The notes beneath the pieces were generated by a model. The model was not told the DNA's origin. It saw only the letters and a program-made list of their open reading frames with translations, and searched no databases. A program made the translations under genes and the position numbers. Shown here in pieces: positions 24,001 to 31,769 of a stretch of DNA of 45,397 nt; position 1 is the stretch's first letter; the number at the start of each line of letters is the position of its first letter. Source of the stretch: an uncultured Clostridia bacterium (GTDB lineage Bacteria > Bacillota > Clostridia > Oscillospirales > Oscillospiraceae); contig CAMNAO010000009.1 in the NCBI GenBank assembly GCA_946531435.1, forward strand, positions 1-45,397, given 5' to 3'.

Positions 24001-24532
24001 CATTCACAGCGTTACGGAGACCTACGACGCATATGAGCTTCATATGACGATGGTAACGGAAACAGAAAAATCCGTGACGATGCTGCTCACCGGCGTTTAC
24101 GAGGAAAACGGTGTTGAAAAAACAATTACGGAGGAAAAAACGGTCAACCTCTATCTTGCCCCCGATCTGTTTGACAGCGGAGGCGAGGTGTACGGCCAGG
24201 TGGGCAACCCGACCATTCATATCGGCTATTGGGCGGAATTCTGGCCGAAAGCCTATGACGATCACGCGGATTCCTATGTATTTGAAGTAACCCGCTTCAC
24301 CGTGTACTGGTACAACGGATCGTATGACGAGATCGGCATGCAGGACGCGGGAGATCCCTCCGCATTCACCATCACAAAGGCAACGGACCACTACCGCTTT
24401 GACTATACCGGCGGTGTGACAGACTTCCCTGCCGATGCTGTGTACTGTTACATCACCATCATCATTACCGACACGACCACCGGCCATTCCTATTCAACCT
24501 TTGTTGAGATTCCCGTTGTGATCACAACCTGA
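21014..24532 (+). CDS. Large membrane-anchored surface protein with nine Ig-like repeats
   Basis: 1172 residues from TTG 21014, chosen because GGAAGGAGG lies nine bases upstream; ATG 21131 is an alternative. A 46-residue cytoplasmic N terminus is followed by one membrane segment (about 47-66) with no lipobox, so a type II anchored protein facing outward. Nine tandem repeats of 105-108 residues follow from 21263 to 24163, each with the pattern SYxYxVxLNSAxxLxVxA, DGPFxHxxSE and VTLTLTGTYxEKGxTKTVTAS, predicted beta-sandwich. A distinct C-terminal domain of about 122 residues, rich in Tyr and Asp, has no LPXTG signal. It has no catalytic motif that I recognise. An MscS gene follows after 34 bases. 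Confidence 0.75.
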   Translation: MIYEVDNRYPEVARPYEKVRGVRRHGAVPVAIPPAERHAMRINNLKRYFLTATAAMTSVVVLVAGASKYEHEPTPVVEPFREPAIYIESAEADAETAETLTYGYRVELNSAENLEVSASVTTPDGVEVGKDGPFSHQSSGSSSDNRIPLSIDDAPESVMLTLTGFFSEDGITKTVTATQTIPLTGKPFTAPTISITSAELAETGSPSLLYTYEVVLNSAPDMQVTAEATGGGQRLGENGPFVHTLSESSQRLDMKLTPDVYPETVTLTLTGTYSENGETKTVTASQTFSGPERPFTAPTLTITEAVLSDEARPSLTYSYEVELNSAEDLRVTASVTADSGEQLGTDGPFIHTASEASPAHSAPLDWSSFPDTVTLTLTGTYTEKGVTKTVAAETTLSLSFSAPTLTIIAASLSPDTVSPLTYAYRVALNSAEELQVSVAVSSDTGEQLSTAGPFAHSESEDSPYRNANLSWSTTPKSVTLTIVGTFVEKGETKTVTASRTLAVPEQPFVAPTLEITAASLTDGTVTPLSYGYTVTLNSAGDLRVSAAVTTGSGEAVGSDGPFTHTASEASPSHSVPLSWSVYPETLTLTLTGTYTEKGEIKTVTASRTLAVPEQPFTAPALSITAASLTDGAVTPLSYGYTVTLNSAGDLRVSAAVTTGSGEAVGSDGPFTHTASEASPSHSVPLSWSVYPETLTLTLTGTYTEKGETKTITASRTLAVPELPFVAPTLEITAASLADGTVTPLTYGYSVTLNSAGDLRVSAAVTTGSGEAVGSDGPFTHTASEASPSHSVPLSWSAYPETLTLTLTGTYTEKGETKTVTVSRNLPVPELPFTAPTLEIIGLSHPSDMISPLTYAYSVTLNSAENLSVVMTVTSNTGEQISSDGPFLHESSGDSPYRNANLSWSTYPEKVTLTLTGTYTEKGVTKTVTASRTLETPPAFVAPSFEDVTLSINDIEEWASVFLTYHYKLNIGDASQVTVTMTATSDLGDIVCSDGANIHSVTETYDAYELHMTMVTETEKSVTMLLTGVYEENGVEKTITEEKTVNLYLAPDLFDSGGEVYGQVGNPTIHIGYWAEFWPKAYDDHADSYVFEVTRFTVYWYNGSYDEIGMQDAGDPSAFTITKATDHYRFDYTGGVTDFPADAVYCYITIIITDTTTGHSYSTFVEIPVVITT
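21263..24163 (+). repeat. Nine tandem ~324-bp coding repeats
   Basis: Unit starts: 21263, 21587, 21908, 22223, 22547, 22871, 23195, 23519, 23840; lengths 315-324 bp. Units 5, 6 and 7 (22547-23518) are almost identical at DNA level, including synonymous positions, while outer units diverge. This indicates recent duplication or gene conversion in the middle of the array. Confidence 0.9.
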
Positions 24533-24566
24533 CAGTATACCTGACGATAATTGAGGAGGTAAGCCC

Positions 24567-25499
24567 ATGAAAAAGCGTAAAACCGGATCGAAAACCTACA
24601 TCGCCATTGTTCTTGTCGCCATTGTCGCGCTGCTGCTGGGCCATCCCAACTGGCTGCCGCTGAGTCCCGCTGCAAAGGCAGCCATCTCCGCTTCGGAGCG
24701 TAGCCATCTGATCCTGAACGGCGACGCGAAAACAACCGCGGCCCAGCTTGTGACCCTCGTTTTGGCGCTGTGTCTCGTTTGGCTGGGCTACCAGATTCTG
24801 AAAGTGATCCTGGAACTGATCGGAAAACGCAGCAACCGGGTCCTGACCATCACGGAGATGGTGATCGGTCTCGCCAAATATGTTGCTGTGATTATCGCGA
24901 TCGTCTGGGGGCTCACGATCCTGGGTGTGGACGCCACCGCCGTTCTGGCCGGCGTTGGAATCGTCGGACTCATCATCGGCTTCGGCGCGCAGAGCCTCAT
25001 CGAGGACATCATCACCGGTGCTTTCATCATCTTTGAGAATCAGTACAGCGTGGGCGACATCATCGTGCTGGATGACGTCCGCGGCACCGTGCGCAGCATC
25101 GGCGTACGGACCACAGTGATCGAGGATGGTGGCGGCAACCTGAAGGTCGTGAACAACTCCGACATCCGCAATTTCCAGAACCGCTCCCGGAACGCTTCTC
25201 TGGCGCTCTGCGTCTGCGCCGTTTCCTACGGTACAGACCTTCGAAAGCTTGAGGCTGTGGTAGCCGAAAAGCTCCCCGGCTCCCGCGCTCTGCATCCGGA
25301 GCTTTATCTCTCCGACATCCGCTACCTGGGTGTGGACGAGCTTGCCGACAGCGGCGTGAATCTGAAGTTCTCCGTAAATACCTCTGAGGAATCCTTCTTT
25401 GCCGCTCAGCGCATGCTGGCCCGGGACGTCAAGCTGCTGATGGACGACAACGGCTTTGAGATCCCGTTCCCGCAGGTGGTCGTCCACCAGGGGGACTGA
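24567..25499 (+). CDS. mscS: Small-conductance mechanosensitive channel (MscS family)
   Basis: 310 residues. Hydrophobic segments at about 11-27, 62-82 and 95-116, then the pore helix region VDATAVLAGVGIVGLIIGFGAQ and the beta domain entry with SLIEDIITGAFIIFENQYSVGD, the most conserved MscS signature. The cytoplasmic cage follows (GTVRSIGVRTTVIED, VVNNSDIRNFQNRSR). Such channels release solutes on membrane tension. AGGAGG precedes ATG 24567, and the gene lies 34 bases after the repeat protein with no terminator between, so the two are probably co-transcribed. Confidence 0.93.
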   Translation: MKKRKTGSKTYIAIVLVAIVALLLGHPNWLPLSPAAKAAISASERSHLILNGDAKTTAAQLVTLVLALCLVWLGYQILKVILELIGKRSNRVLTITEMVIGLAKYVAVIIAIVWGLTILGVDATAVLAGVGIVGLIIGFGAQSLIEDIITGAFIIFENQYSVGDIIVLDDVRGTVRSIGVRTTVIEDGGGNLKVVNNSDIRNFQNRSRNASLALCVCAVSYGTDLRKLEAVVAEKLPGSRALHPELYLSDIRYLGVDELADSGVNLKFSVNTSEESFFAAQRMLARDVKLLMDDNGFEIPFPQVVVHQGD

Positions 25500-25544
25500 A
25501 TCTCCCTGTTTCGACCGAAGGAAAAACAGAAAAGTGTTTGCATC

Positions 25545-25583
25545 GGGACACCCTCCGCAAGGAAGGTGCCCCGGGGTTTTGTT
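25545..25583 (+). terminator. Probable terminator after the MscS gene
   Basis: GGGACACCCTCC and GGAAGGTGCCCC pair with two mismatches around a short loop, followed by GGGGTTTTGTTT. A moderate intrinsic terminator. Confidence 0.5.
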
Positions 25584-26100
25584 TGTGGAGGCAGCGTGTC
25601 TCAAGGAACATGCCATAAACGCTGAACACCCCGCCGCTCCGGGGAAATGGGCGTACGCCGGATTCTGAGGGGCAGGATCCGATGCCCGCTGAAACTGCGG
25701 ACAGGAAACGGCGCTGCTCGGCAAACGGGAGTTCGTCTCCGCTTTTCCTTTTTGGAATAAAGGACGTCCTCTGTGTCAGAGCGACAGAAAATGGTATCAT
25801 ACGATTTGACCGGGGATCGTCGAAGAGCGACCGAGAACCGGCAGAGGACAGGTATAAGGATCCCGCAGGATGAATGAGGAACCGCGAGGAGCGTATGAAA
25901 AAGGAAACGCCGCGGAAAATTCGTTTTCCGTTATTCTTCCGTTATTGCTTACGTCAAGGCTGAGTCGGCGGCGGACATCATCTTTTGATTCCGTCCCGCC
26001 CCCGGCCGCCTGTAAAAACCTGACCCGAGCGGCGGAGGTTCGGTTTCACGCCGCAGAGTTTTCCGGGATCTGCTGCGGAAGTGTTCCCGCAGATCCCGAT
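25584..26100. other. Intergenic stretch before the riboswitch-like leader
   Basis: No gene supported. It holds a small TTCG-loop hairpin (25914-25929) and a 10-bp stem (26064-26073 with 26089-26098) just before the leader RNA, the latter without a T tract. The leader's promoter is not identified with confidence. Confidence 0.5.
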
Positions 26101-26117
26101 TCAAAATTGAACACAAA

Positions 26118-26254
26118 GCCATAGAGAGTGCGCGAGGGACAAGCCCTGTGACCGCACGGCAGCCTGCCATTAGGTAAGGTGCCAAAGCTTGACGCCGCAA
26201 GGCGAACGATGGTGAAACGAATGCCTCCCTATGGTGAAACCATAAGGAGGCATT
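26118..26254 (+). promoter_or_regulatory. SAM-riboswitch-like (S-box clan) leader with ribosome-site hairpin
   Basis: The core matches the SAM-I clan: AGAG, then CGAGGGACAAGCCC-TGTGA (kink-turn P2; GTGCG 26128-26132 pairs CGCAC 26153-26157), GGCAGCC...GGTGCCAA (P3; 26158-26161 with 26180-26183), a short P4 with GCAA loop (26193-26204), and a 3' GATGG closing a weak P1 (26118-26122 with 26209-26213). Downstream, a 15-bp hairpin with one mismatch (26220-26234 with 26240-26254) contains the AAGGAGG ribosome site (26244-26250) of the next gene and ends in five Ts. Ligand binding would thus be expected to control translation or termination. P1 is shorter than usual. Confidence 0.7.
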
Positions 26255-26258
26255 TTTC

Positions 26259-26957
26259 GTGGTGAAGATTTGGAGAAAGGACACGTTCTATGTTTACTGC
26301 GAGACGGAGTCTGAGTACGGGCAGTTAAGAAATCTGACGGAACGTCTGCACCTCAAGGCGGAGGATTGGATTATCCGCGCGCTCTGGCCACCCTTTGTCA
26401 CCAAGCTATTCCAGCTGGAGACCGGACGGAGGAGTCTGGATGCGGTTCCTTCCATTACCACCGCGGCAGCCAGAGCGTCGGGCATCGGCAATCGCTTTTA
26501 CAGTGTGCCGGAGCTCCGGAAGAAGACCCTGGAGTACTACCGGAAGCACCATGCCCGGATGGACGCCTTTTGTGAAAAGCGAAAACGGATCCTGCTCTTC
26601 GATCTCCACAGCTGCCGGAACGAGATCGTACCCCGGGAGCTGCTGCCCGCGGACGGCGTAACCCCGGATCTCTGCATTGGGGCGGACCCGGTCTATACGC
26701 CGGAGCGGCTCGTCGAGATCGTGAGAAATCGCTTTGAGACGGCGGGCCTCACCGTGGCGGTGAACAGCCCCTATTCCAGGACCTTCGTTCCCGGCGCGGT
26801 GCTGCGGGGAGAGTCGGACTGCGACTGCGTGTCGGTGATGCTGGAGTTCCACAAAAGGACCTGCTGCGATGAGGCCTGGACCCCGCTCCCGGAGCGGCAG
26901 GAGTTTTTGAGGGAGATCCTGAAGACAGTCGTCGCCGACTGCGTGGATTTGAAATGA
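26259..26957 (+). CDS. N-formylglutamate amidohydrolase-like protein
   Basis: 232 residues from GTG 26259, eight bases after AAGGAGG. The C-terminal two thirds match the N-formylglutamate amidohydrolase (HutG/FGase) family: YYRKHHARMD, the metal-site segment ILLFDLHSCRNE, PDLCIGADPVYTPERL and VNSPYSRTFVPG. The N-terminal 65 residues do not show the usual HAG..P metal motif, so activity or substrate may differ. The gene is isolated, under the riboswitch-like hairpin, rather than in a histidine-degradation cluster. A related amidohydrolase or cell-wall peptide function is possible. Confidence 0.65.
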   Translation: MVKIWRKDTFYVYCETESEYGQLRNLTERLHLKAEDWIIRALWPPFVTKLFQLETGRRSLDAVPSITTAAARASGIGNRFYSVPELRKKTLEYYRKHHARMDAFCEKRKRILLFDLHSCRNEIVPRELLPADGVTPDLCIGADPVYTPERLVEIVRNRFETAGLTVAVNSPYSRTFVPGAVLRGESDCDCVSVMLEFHKRTCCDEAWTPLPERQEFLREILKTVVADCVDLK

Positions 26958-26985
26958 GAAGCAATCGTGGAATATCGTTTAAATA

Positions 26986-27265
26986 AGCAGTTCAAATTGC
27001 AGGAGCCTGTATCAGCCAGGAAGAGATGCTTGTGAACGCATATGAGAACATGGCGTCGCTGAAGAAGCTGCTACGCGAACACATAGTCGGTGAAGACTTC
27101 TTCTGGGACATACTCCATGAGGCATAGTTGTCATGTACCAACGAGTCTCAGATTTCGGGCTTCTATGAAAAACGCGGATTCGAGTTGAAGCCTATAGGGA
27201 AACAGCTCAGATTCAAAAAAGTTCTTTTACATCAAATATCCCCATTGAAGCGGAGAATGATCTGA
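26986..27265 (+). pseudogene. Gene debris including a GNAT acetyltransferase C-terminal fragment
   Basis: Two short frames look like remains of genes. The first (about 27026-27127) encodes SLKKLLREHIVGEDFFWDIL and stops. The second (27128-27265) reads SQISGFYEKRGFELKPIG, the end of a GNAT-type acetyltransferase (FYEKRGFE is its typical last motif), without start or core. I see no intact gene between 26958 and 27436. Confidence 0.4.
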
Positions 27266-27374
27266 TTGAAGAAATCCGGGGCTGCCGTCCTGTTTTGTAC
27301 CAGTCTCTCCGAATAATTCCTAACGGAGTTTCTGTGATTCTGTTATTCTAATTGCATCAATCCATAAACGAATT

Positions 27375-27409
27375 GGCTGTTCCCACCTGGAGTTCGGATG
27401 CGAACAGCC
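27375..27409. repeat. 8-bp inverted repeat before the creatininase operon
   Basis: GGCTGTTC (27375-27382) and GAACAGCC (27402-27409), 19 bases apart and ending 28 bases before the first start codon. It could be an operator or leader hairpin. Confidence 0.4.
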
Positions 27410-27436
27410 CGTCGTTAAGTACAAAGGAGGACGGAT

Positions 27437-28279
27437 ATGAGGACGCATATTTACAACAAGATGACGGCCGGCGAGATCTCTTCCTACCTGGCTTCCGGCA
27501 GGGACGCGATCTTTGTTGCCGTCGGGGTCACTGAGATCCACGGAGAGATGCCGGTCAACGTAGAGACCATCCGGGCCGAGGGGTTTGCCTTGGCAATGGC
27601 GCAGAAATGCGGCGCGCTTGCGCTGACGAATCTCCCGTACTTTTATCCCGGCGGAACCGTGATCGGCGACCCCACCGTTCACACGACCATTCGGGACGGA
27701 TACCACTATCTCTGGAAAATCCTGAAATCCCTTGTGGATCAAGGCTTCAAAAAGATTTTCCTCATTCCCGGCCACGGCGGGATCGACCTGATTTGCACGG
27801 CCCTTATCCGTGACTTTTTTGAGGCCTTCCACATCCATCCGGTGATGATCAGCACGATGGCGATTTTCAAGCATCCCAACGGGAAAGGCGCTTTCGGAGA
27901 CCTCACCAGCTTTGAGATCACCAACTGCGGAGCCTACCGGATCATGGGGATGGAAGAGGATCTCCCGATTCAGCCAGATTTTGCGGGAGATACCGGGGAG
28001 AAGATCCCCGACGAGCCGATCATGCACGCCTTCGCCTGGAAGGTCCGTTCTCTTGGCGGCGTGGCGGCGTTGGCCTACTCCGATACCAGGATGCACGGCG
28101 GAGGTCTCGTATTTCACAGCGAAGCGGAGCGAGATGAAATCTGCGCCAAGGGCGAAAAATGGATCCGGGATTCCGTGGATGCCATCGACCTGGACGGACT
28201 GCTGGCGGCAGTAGGGGACTATCAGGCTTACGTCCTGCGGGTGTGCGAGAAGTTCCCCCGCTTCAACAAGCTGCCCTGA
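27437..28279 (+). CDS. Creatininase-family protein, copy 1
   Basis: 280 residues. The creatinine amidohydrolase fold is seen in AIFVAVGVTEIHGEMPVN (ligands E33 and H35), NLPYFYPGGT, FLIPGHGGIDL and the C-terminal HGGGLVFHSEAERD. In the classical enzyme the first motif is ExHGxHxPxxTD; here the second His is absent and E43 stands where Asp is expected. The family hydrolyses cyclic or linear amides (creatinine, formamide intermediates in mycofactocin and riboflavin-type pathways). First of three tandem paralogues; AAAGGAGG precedes ATG 27437. Confidence 0.85.
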   Translation: MRTHIYNKMTAGEISSYLASGRDAIFVAVGVTEIHGEMPVNVETIRAEGFALAMAQKCGALALTNLPYFYPGGTVIGDPTVHTTIRDGYHYLWKILKSLVDQGFKKIFLIPGHGGIDLICTALIRDFFEAFHIHPVMISTMAIFKHPNGKGAFGDLTSFEITNCGAYRIMGMEEDLPIQPDFAGDTGEKIPDEPIMHAFAWKVRSLGGVAALAYSDTRMHGGGLVFHSEAERDEICAKGEKWIRDSVDAIDLDGLLAAVGDYQAYVLRVCEKFPRFNKLP

Positions 28280-28311
28280 TGAGCCGAACAGACGAGAAAG
28301 GAGAGTTCAAA

Positions 28312-29163
28312 ATGCGGACCCATATTTACAACAAAATGACAGCCGACGAGGTGGAAAGCTATCTCGCAAGCGGCCGCAACGCGATCTTTATTCCCGTGGG
28401 CGTGGTGGAGATCCACGGTGAGGCCCCTGTGGATATTGAGAACACCTACGCTGAGGCGTATGCTCTGGCTATGGCCGAGCAGTCAGATTCCATCTGCATG
28501 CTGAATCTGCCATATTTCTATCCGGGCGGAACTGTAATCGGCAACGCAACCGTCCACACCAGCATCATGGAGGGAATCGACTATCTTTTCCAGATCTGCA
28601 AGTCTCTGGTGGACCAGGGCTTCCGGAAGCTTCTGATGGTGCCGGGCCACTCTGCCCACCTGCTGATTCTCCAGCCCTTTGTACGGGATTTCTTCGAGGC
28701 AACAGGAATCCACCCGGTGATTGTTTCCACCTCCTGGGGCTCCAAGCTGCAGCTGAAGATCCCGGAGGACGTGCCCATGATCTACGGCCGGGACAAGTAC
28801 GTGGGCGCCGGCGCCTACAAGATGCTCAAGGAACTGGATTATCTGAAGGTGGATCCTAACGTCGAAGAGCAGAAGGGGACCATTGCGGATAACGATCCCG
28901 CCCTGCGAAACTTCGCGGACCGGGTACGCCCCCTGGGAGGCGTAGCGGCTCTGGCTTTTTCAGACACGCTGCAGCACGGCGGCGGATACGTCTATAAGAG
29001 CGTGGAGGAAAGGGCAGAATGTGCTGAGATCGGCGAGAAGATCATCCGTGACACCTTCAAGCAGGTGGACTTTGAGGAGCTTTTCAGCCTCATTGATCAG
29101 TATCAGGAATACGTTGAGAAGGTCGTCAGAGCCAAGTTCCCGCGTTTTCGGAATCTGGGCTGA
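28312..29163 (+). CDS. Creatininase-family protein, copy 2
   Basis: 283 residues from ATG 28312, after AAAGGAGAG; the longer frame from 28159 lies inside copy 1. It begins MRTHIYNKMTADEVESYLAS, almost as in copy 1. First motif VVEIHGEAPVDIEN (E33, H35, E43), NLPYFYPGGT retained, but the GHGG segment is PGHSAHLL and the late motif is QHGGGYVYKS. The differences at the active-site loop suggest a separate substrate or subunit role. It starts 32 bases after copy 1. Confidence 0.85.
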   Translation: MRTHIYNKMTADEVESYLASGRNAIFIPVGVVEIHGEAPVDIENTYAEAYALAMAEQSDSICMLNLPYFYPGGTVIGNATVHTSIMEGIDYLFQICKSLVDQGFRKLLMVPGHSAHLLILQPFVRDFFEATGIHPVIVSTSWGSKLQLKIPEDVPMIYGRDKYVGAGAYKMLKELDYLKVDPNVEEQKGTIADNDPALRNFADRVRPLGGVAALAFSDTLQHGGGYVYKSVEERAECAEIGEKIIRDTFKQVDFEELFSLIDQYQEYVEKVVRAKFPRFRNLG

Positions 29164-29192
29164 GGAAAGCGGAATACAGGAGGTATTTGAAC

Positions 29193-30035
29193 ATGAGGAC
29201 GCGCATTCTGAACAAAATGTCTGCCGGCGAGGTGGATGAATATCTGGCCCGGGGCGGCGATACCATCTTTATCGCGGTGGGCGTGGTAGAGTGCCACGGC
29301 ACCCTGCCCATCGACTGCGAAACTGTGGGACCCGAAGCCTTTGCTGTAGCTCTGGCGGAGAAAAACGACGCACTGGCACTGATTAATCTGCCCTATTTCT
29401 ACGCCGGTGGTACCTATACCAGCAACGCAACCCTGCATATGACGATTGCAAACGGCATGGCCTATCTCACCAAGATCTGCAAGTCCTTGATGGACCAGGG
29501 CTTCAAGAAGATGATCCTGCTCAGCGGCCACGGCCCGGCAGGGCTGACCATCAATGCCTTTGCCCGGGACTTCTTCGAGAAATACCATATTCATCCCTGC
29601 CACATCAGCACCGGATCTTTCTCCCGGAAGGCTTACGGCAGCGACGAAGAGAAGCAGGCAGAGGTCCGGAAGTATCTCTTCTACGGCCAGTACGCCTATA
29701 TGGGCATGAAGGATTACCTGCCCATCCGCCCGGATCTGGGCACGGACTACATCCCCCGCAAGCCCATCGAGCCGGAGATGCAGGCCATGCAGGATGCCAT
29801 GCGGGAGTACGGCGGCGGGATCCTGAGCCAGGTGTATTCCGATCCCCGGGAGCACGGCGGCGGCCTGGTGCTTCGCACTGAGGAGGAGCGGGACGCGGCC
29901 TGCGAGAAGGGGCTCCGCTATTTCCGGGAGATCGTAGACACGGTAGATCTCACCAACTATCTCAAGTGCCTGGCGGATTACCAGGCCTATGTGGCCCGGA
30001 TGGTGGAAAAGTATCCCCGTATCGGGAAGATCTGA
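29193..30035 (+). CDS. Creatininase-family protein, copy 3
   Basis: 280 residues from ATG 29193, nine bases after AGGAGG; TTG 29187 is in frame but badly placed. Opening MRTRILNKMSAGEVDEYLAR; first motif VVECHGTLPIDCET (E33, H35, E43), INLPYFYAGGT, LSGHGPAGLT and EHGGGLVLRTEEERD. It is the last gene of the operon and is followed by a very strong terminator. Creatininases form hexamers, so a mixed assembly of three paralogues is possible but not shown. Confidence 0.85.
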   Translation: MRTRILNKMSAGEVDEYLARGGDTIFIAVGVVECHGTLPIDCETVGPEAFAVALAEKNDALALINLPYFYAGGTYTSNATLHMTIANGMAYLTKICKSLMDQGFKKMILLSGHGPAGLTINAFARDFFEKYHIHPCHISTGSFSRKAYGSDEEKQAEVRKYLFYGQYAYMGMKDYLPIRPDLGTDYIPRKPIEPEMQAMQDAMREYGGGILSQVYSDPREHGGGLVLRTEEERDAACEKGLRYFREIVDTVDLTNYLKCLADYQAYVARMVEKYPRIGKI

Positions 30036-30073
30036 AGTCCTGTAAGCGGGCAATCGAAAGAGGAACAACAACA

Positions 30074-30119
30074 GCCGGGGGAGGCACCTTATCCTGTAAG
30101 GCGCCTCCCCCGGCCTTTT
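30074..30119 (+). terminator. Strong terminator of the creatininase operon
   Basis: 12-bp GC stem (30074-30085 with 30103-30114), extended inward by CCTTA/TAAGG, then CTTTTC. Confidence 0.85.
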
Positions 30120-30148
30120 CCGGCCATCATTCGGAAGAAATGGTTTTT

Positions 30149-31747
30149 CTACGTTCCCGATGGGGCTGCTTTCGCCCTGTCCAACTGTCGGTCATAGGCT
30201 GTCTGATAAATCTCCACGCAGCGTTCCAACCCCCGGCGGCTGAGTTCCTGCTCAAAATTCTCCCATTGGGCAAAAACCCGCCGTTCTCCTACGAAGCTGA
30301 TGCAGCTGGTTTGAATGTATTCCTTGATGCCGGTGTAGAGCCGTCTGAATTCCTCGGCCTCTGCCTCTGTCAAGGCAAGTGTGGGCAGTATTTGCTTATC
30401 ACCCGTGGCCCAGACCCTGACGGTTTCTCCTACGTACTCTGGAAGGCCCAGGAGCTGCCGGTCCTGGTCATACCAGCAGGGGCCCCAGCTGGGGGGCAGG
30501 GTGCGGGTTCGCAGACCTGCCGCGAGGTCCGATCGCATTTCCGGAGAAAAACTCACGCTTCCATCCTGGGAGAGTGTATAATCTACACCCTCGATCCCGT
30601 AGTTGGAGAGACGAAAGCCCTCCTCGGTGAAGAGATAGTTAAAGACCGCCAATAGGATCTCCGGCTGCTTGCAGGCGGCAGAGATCATCACGCTGGGAAG
30701 CGCCTTTCCGGCCACAGCGCCGGGCAGATACTCCAGACTGGCCCCTGACGTCAATACCGGAAAGGGAACCCCCGTCAAATTCCCCTGTAAGGACGCATAC
30801 TCATTTTCCAATTGGGAATACATGGCGTATCCGATCCCCGCCGCACCCTCCGCAAGGTAGTGATGGTCCGGATACAGCTGGTCTGAGACCAGAAAATCAC
30901 GATTGATGTAGCCCTTCTTATACCAGTCGTACAGCAGCTCCAGATATGCGCGGCAACCCGCGGGGTTGTCCAGAAAGCTGTTGCGGACCTTGCCATTCTC
31001 CAGATAGAAGCTGTCTCCGTAAATATCCACATAGAGGCCCATGCCTGCTCCAAGGCGAAGGAAGTTGCCCGCGGTGAGGACCAGCGGAGCCTCACAGCCC
31101 GGGACAGTCTGAAAGGCGTCCAGTACCGTTTCCCAGTCCTCATAAGTCTCGGGCATTCCCAGATCCAACTCCTCCAGCCAATCCTGGCGGATGAGAAAGC
31201 CCGATGACGGAACGGTCTCACCCCGCACGACGGAGCACAGGAACCGGTGCCTTCCGCCCGCGGCGACCCGTTCCTCTTCTCCGGATTCCCGAAGAGCTGC
31301 CAGATAGTCCGGTGCGTATAGGGGCAGCAGCTCCGTCAGATCCAGAAAGCGCTCGTCCCCCACGGAGGGGAAGTCAAAATATTTCAGCGTGATCACGTCA
31401 CAAAGCCGGGAAGCGGGGAGATTATCCAGATAGCTTTCCCTGGAAGCACTCTCCGTCAGCGGAACAAAATCAAAATGTACATTGGTCCGGCGCTCCAGCT
31501 CCTGCCAGAAGCTGTTTTTGCCAATATCGCCCTTCAGGAGCGACTGTGTCAGTGCGTCCGGCTGCACCAGAAAGGTATAGGTTACCTGCTCCTTCAACGG
31601 AAAGGTGAACCCACCGGAGAGGAAGTGCTCCTCATCCAACCGCCGGAAAGAGCCGCTTTCCTGCGCTTCGGGCTCCGTGTACCTGGGGGAACAGCCAGCC
31701 AGCAGTGTAAGACACAAGAGCAGTGCGATCCACCGGGTCCTTCTCAC
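30149..31747 (-). CDS. Extracellular solute-binding lipoprotein (family 1, LplA-like)
   Basis: 532 residues from GTG 31747, seven bases after GGAAGGAGG. Basic start VRRTRW, hydrophobic segment and lipobox LAGC give a lipoprotein. The body resembles large sugar-type binding proteins of the LplA/YtcQ kind found in Firmicutes (WQELERRTNVHFDFVPL, SGFLIRQDWLEELDL, PETYEDWETVLDAF, a late YLFTEEGFRLSNYGIEG). No permease or ATPase gene adjoins. It lies 22 bases downstream of a membrane-bound AraC sensor, so it may feed ligand to that sensor or to permeases encoded elsewhere. Confidence 0.88.
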   Translation of the reverse strand: MRRTRWIALLLCLTLLAGCSPRYTEPEAQESGSFRRLDEEHFLSGGFTFPLKEQVTYTFLVQPDALTQSLLKGDIGKNSFWQELERRTNVHFDFVPLTESASRESYLDNLPASRLCDVITLKYFDFPSVGDERFLDLTELLPLYAPDYLAALRESGEEERVAAGGRHRFLCSVVRGETVPSSGFLIRQDWLEELDLGMPETYEDWETVLDAFQTVPGCEAPLVLTAGNFLRLGAGMGLYVDIYGDSFYLENGKVRNSFLDNPAGCRAYLELLYDWYKKGYINRDFLVSDQLYPDHHYLAEGAAGIGYAMYSQLENEYASLQGNLTGVPFPVLTSGASLEYLPGAVAGKALPSVMISAACKQPEILLAVFNYLFTEEGFRLSNYGIEGVDYTLSQDGSVSFSPEMRSDLAAGLRTRTLPPSWGPCWYDQDRQLLGLPEYVGETVRVWATGDKQILPTLALTEAEAEEFRRLYTGIKEYIQTSCISFVGERRVFAQWENFEQELSRRGLERCVEIYQTAYDRQLDRAKAAPSGT

Positions 31748-31769
31748 TGTTTTTCCTCCTTCCAACGTC

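Noticed and set aside
21263..24163. CRISPR array
   Set aside because: The repeat period is about 324 bp and stays in one reading frame; there are no short repeats with unique spacers anywhere in the window.
25870..26124. An 84-residue open frame upstream of the riboswitch-like leader
   Set aside because: No ribosome site, a composition unlike the neighbours and no motif; it runs into the leader RNA.
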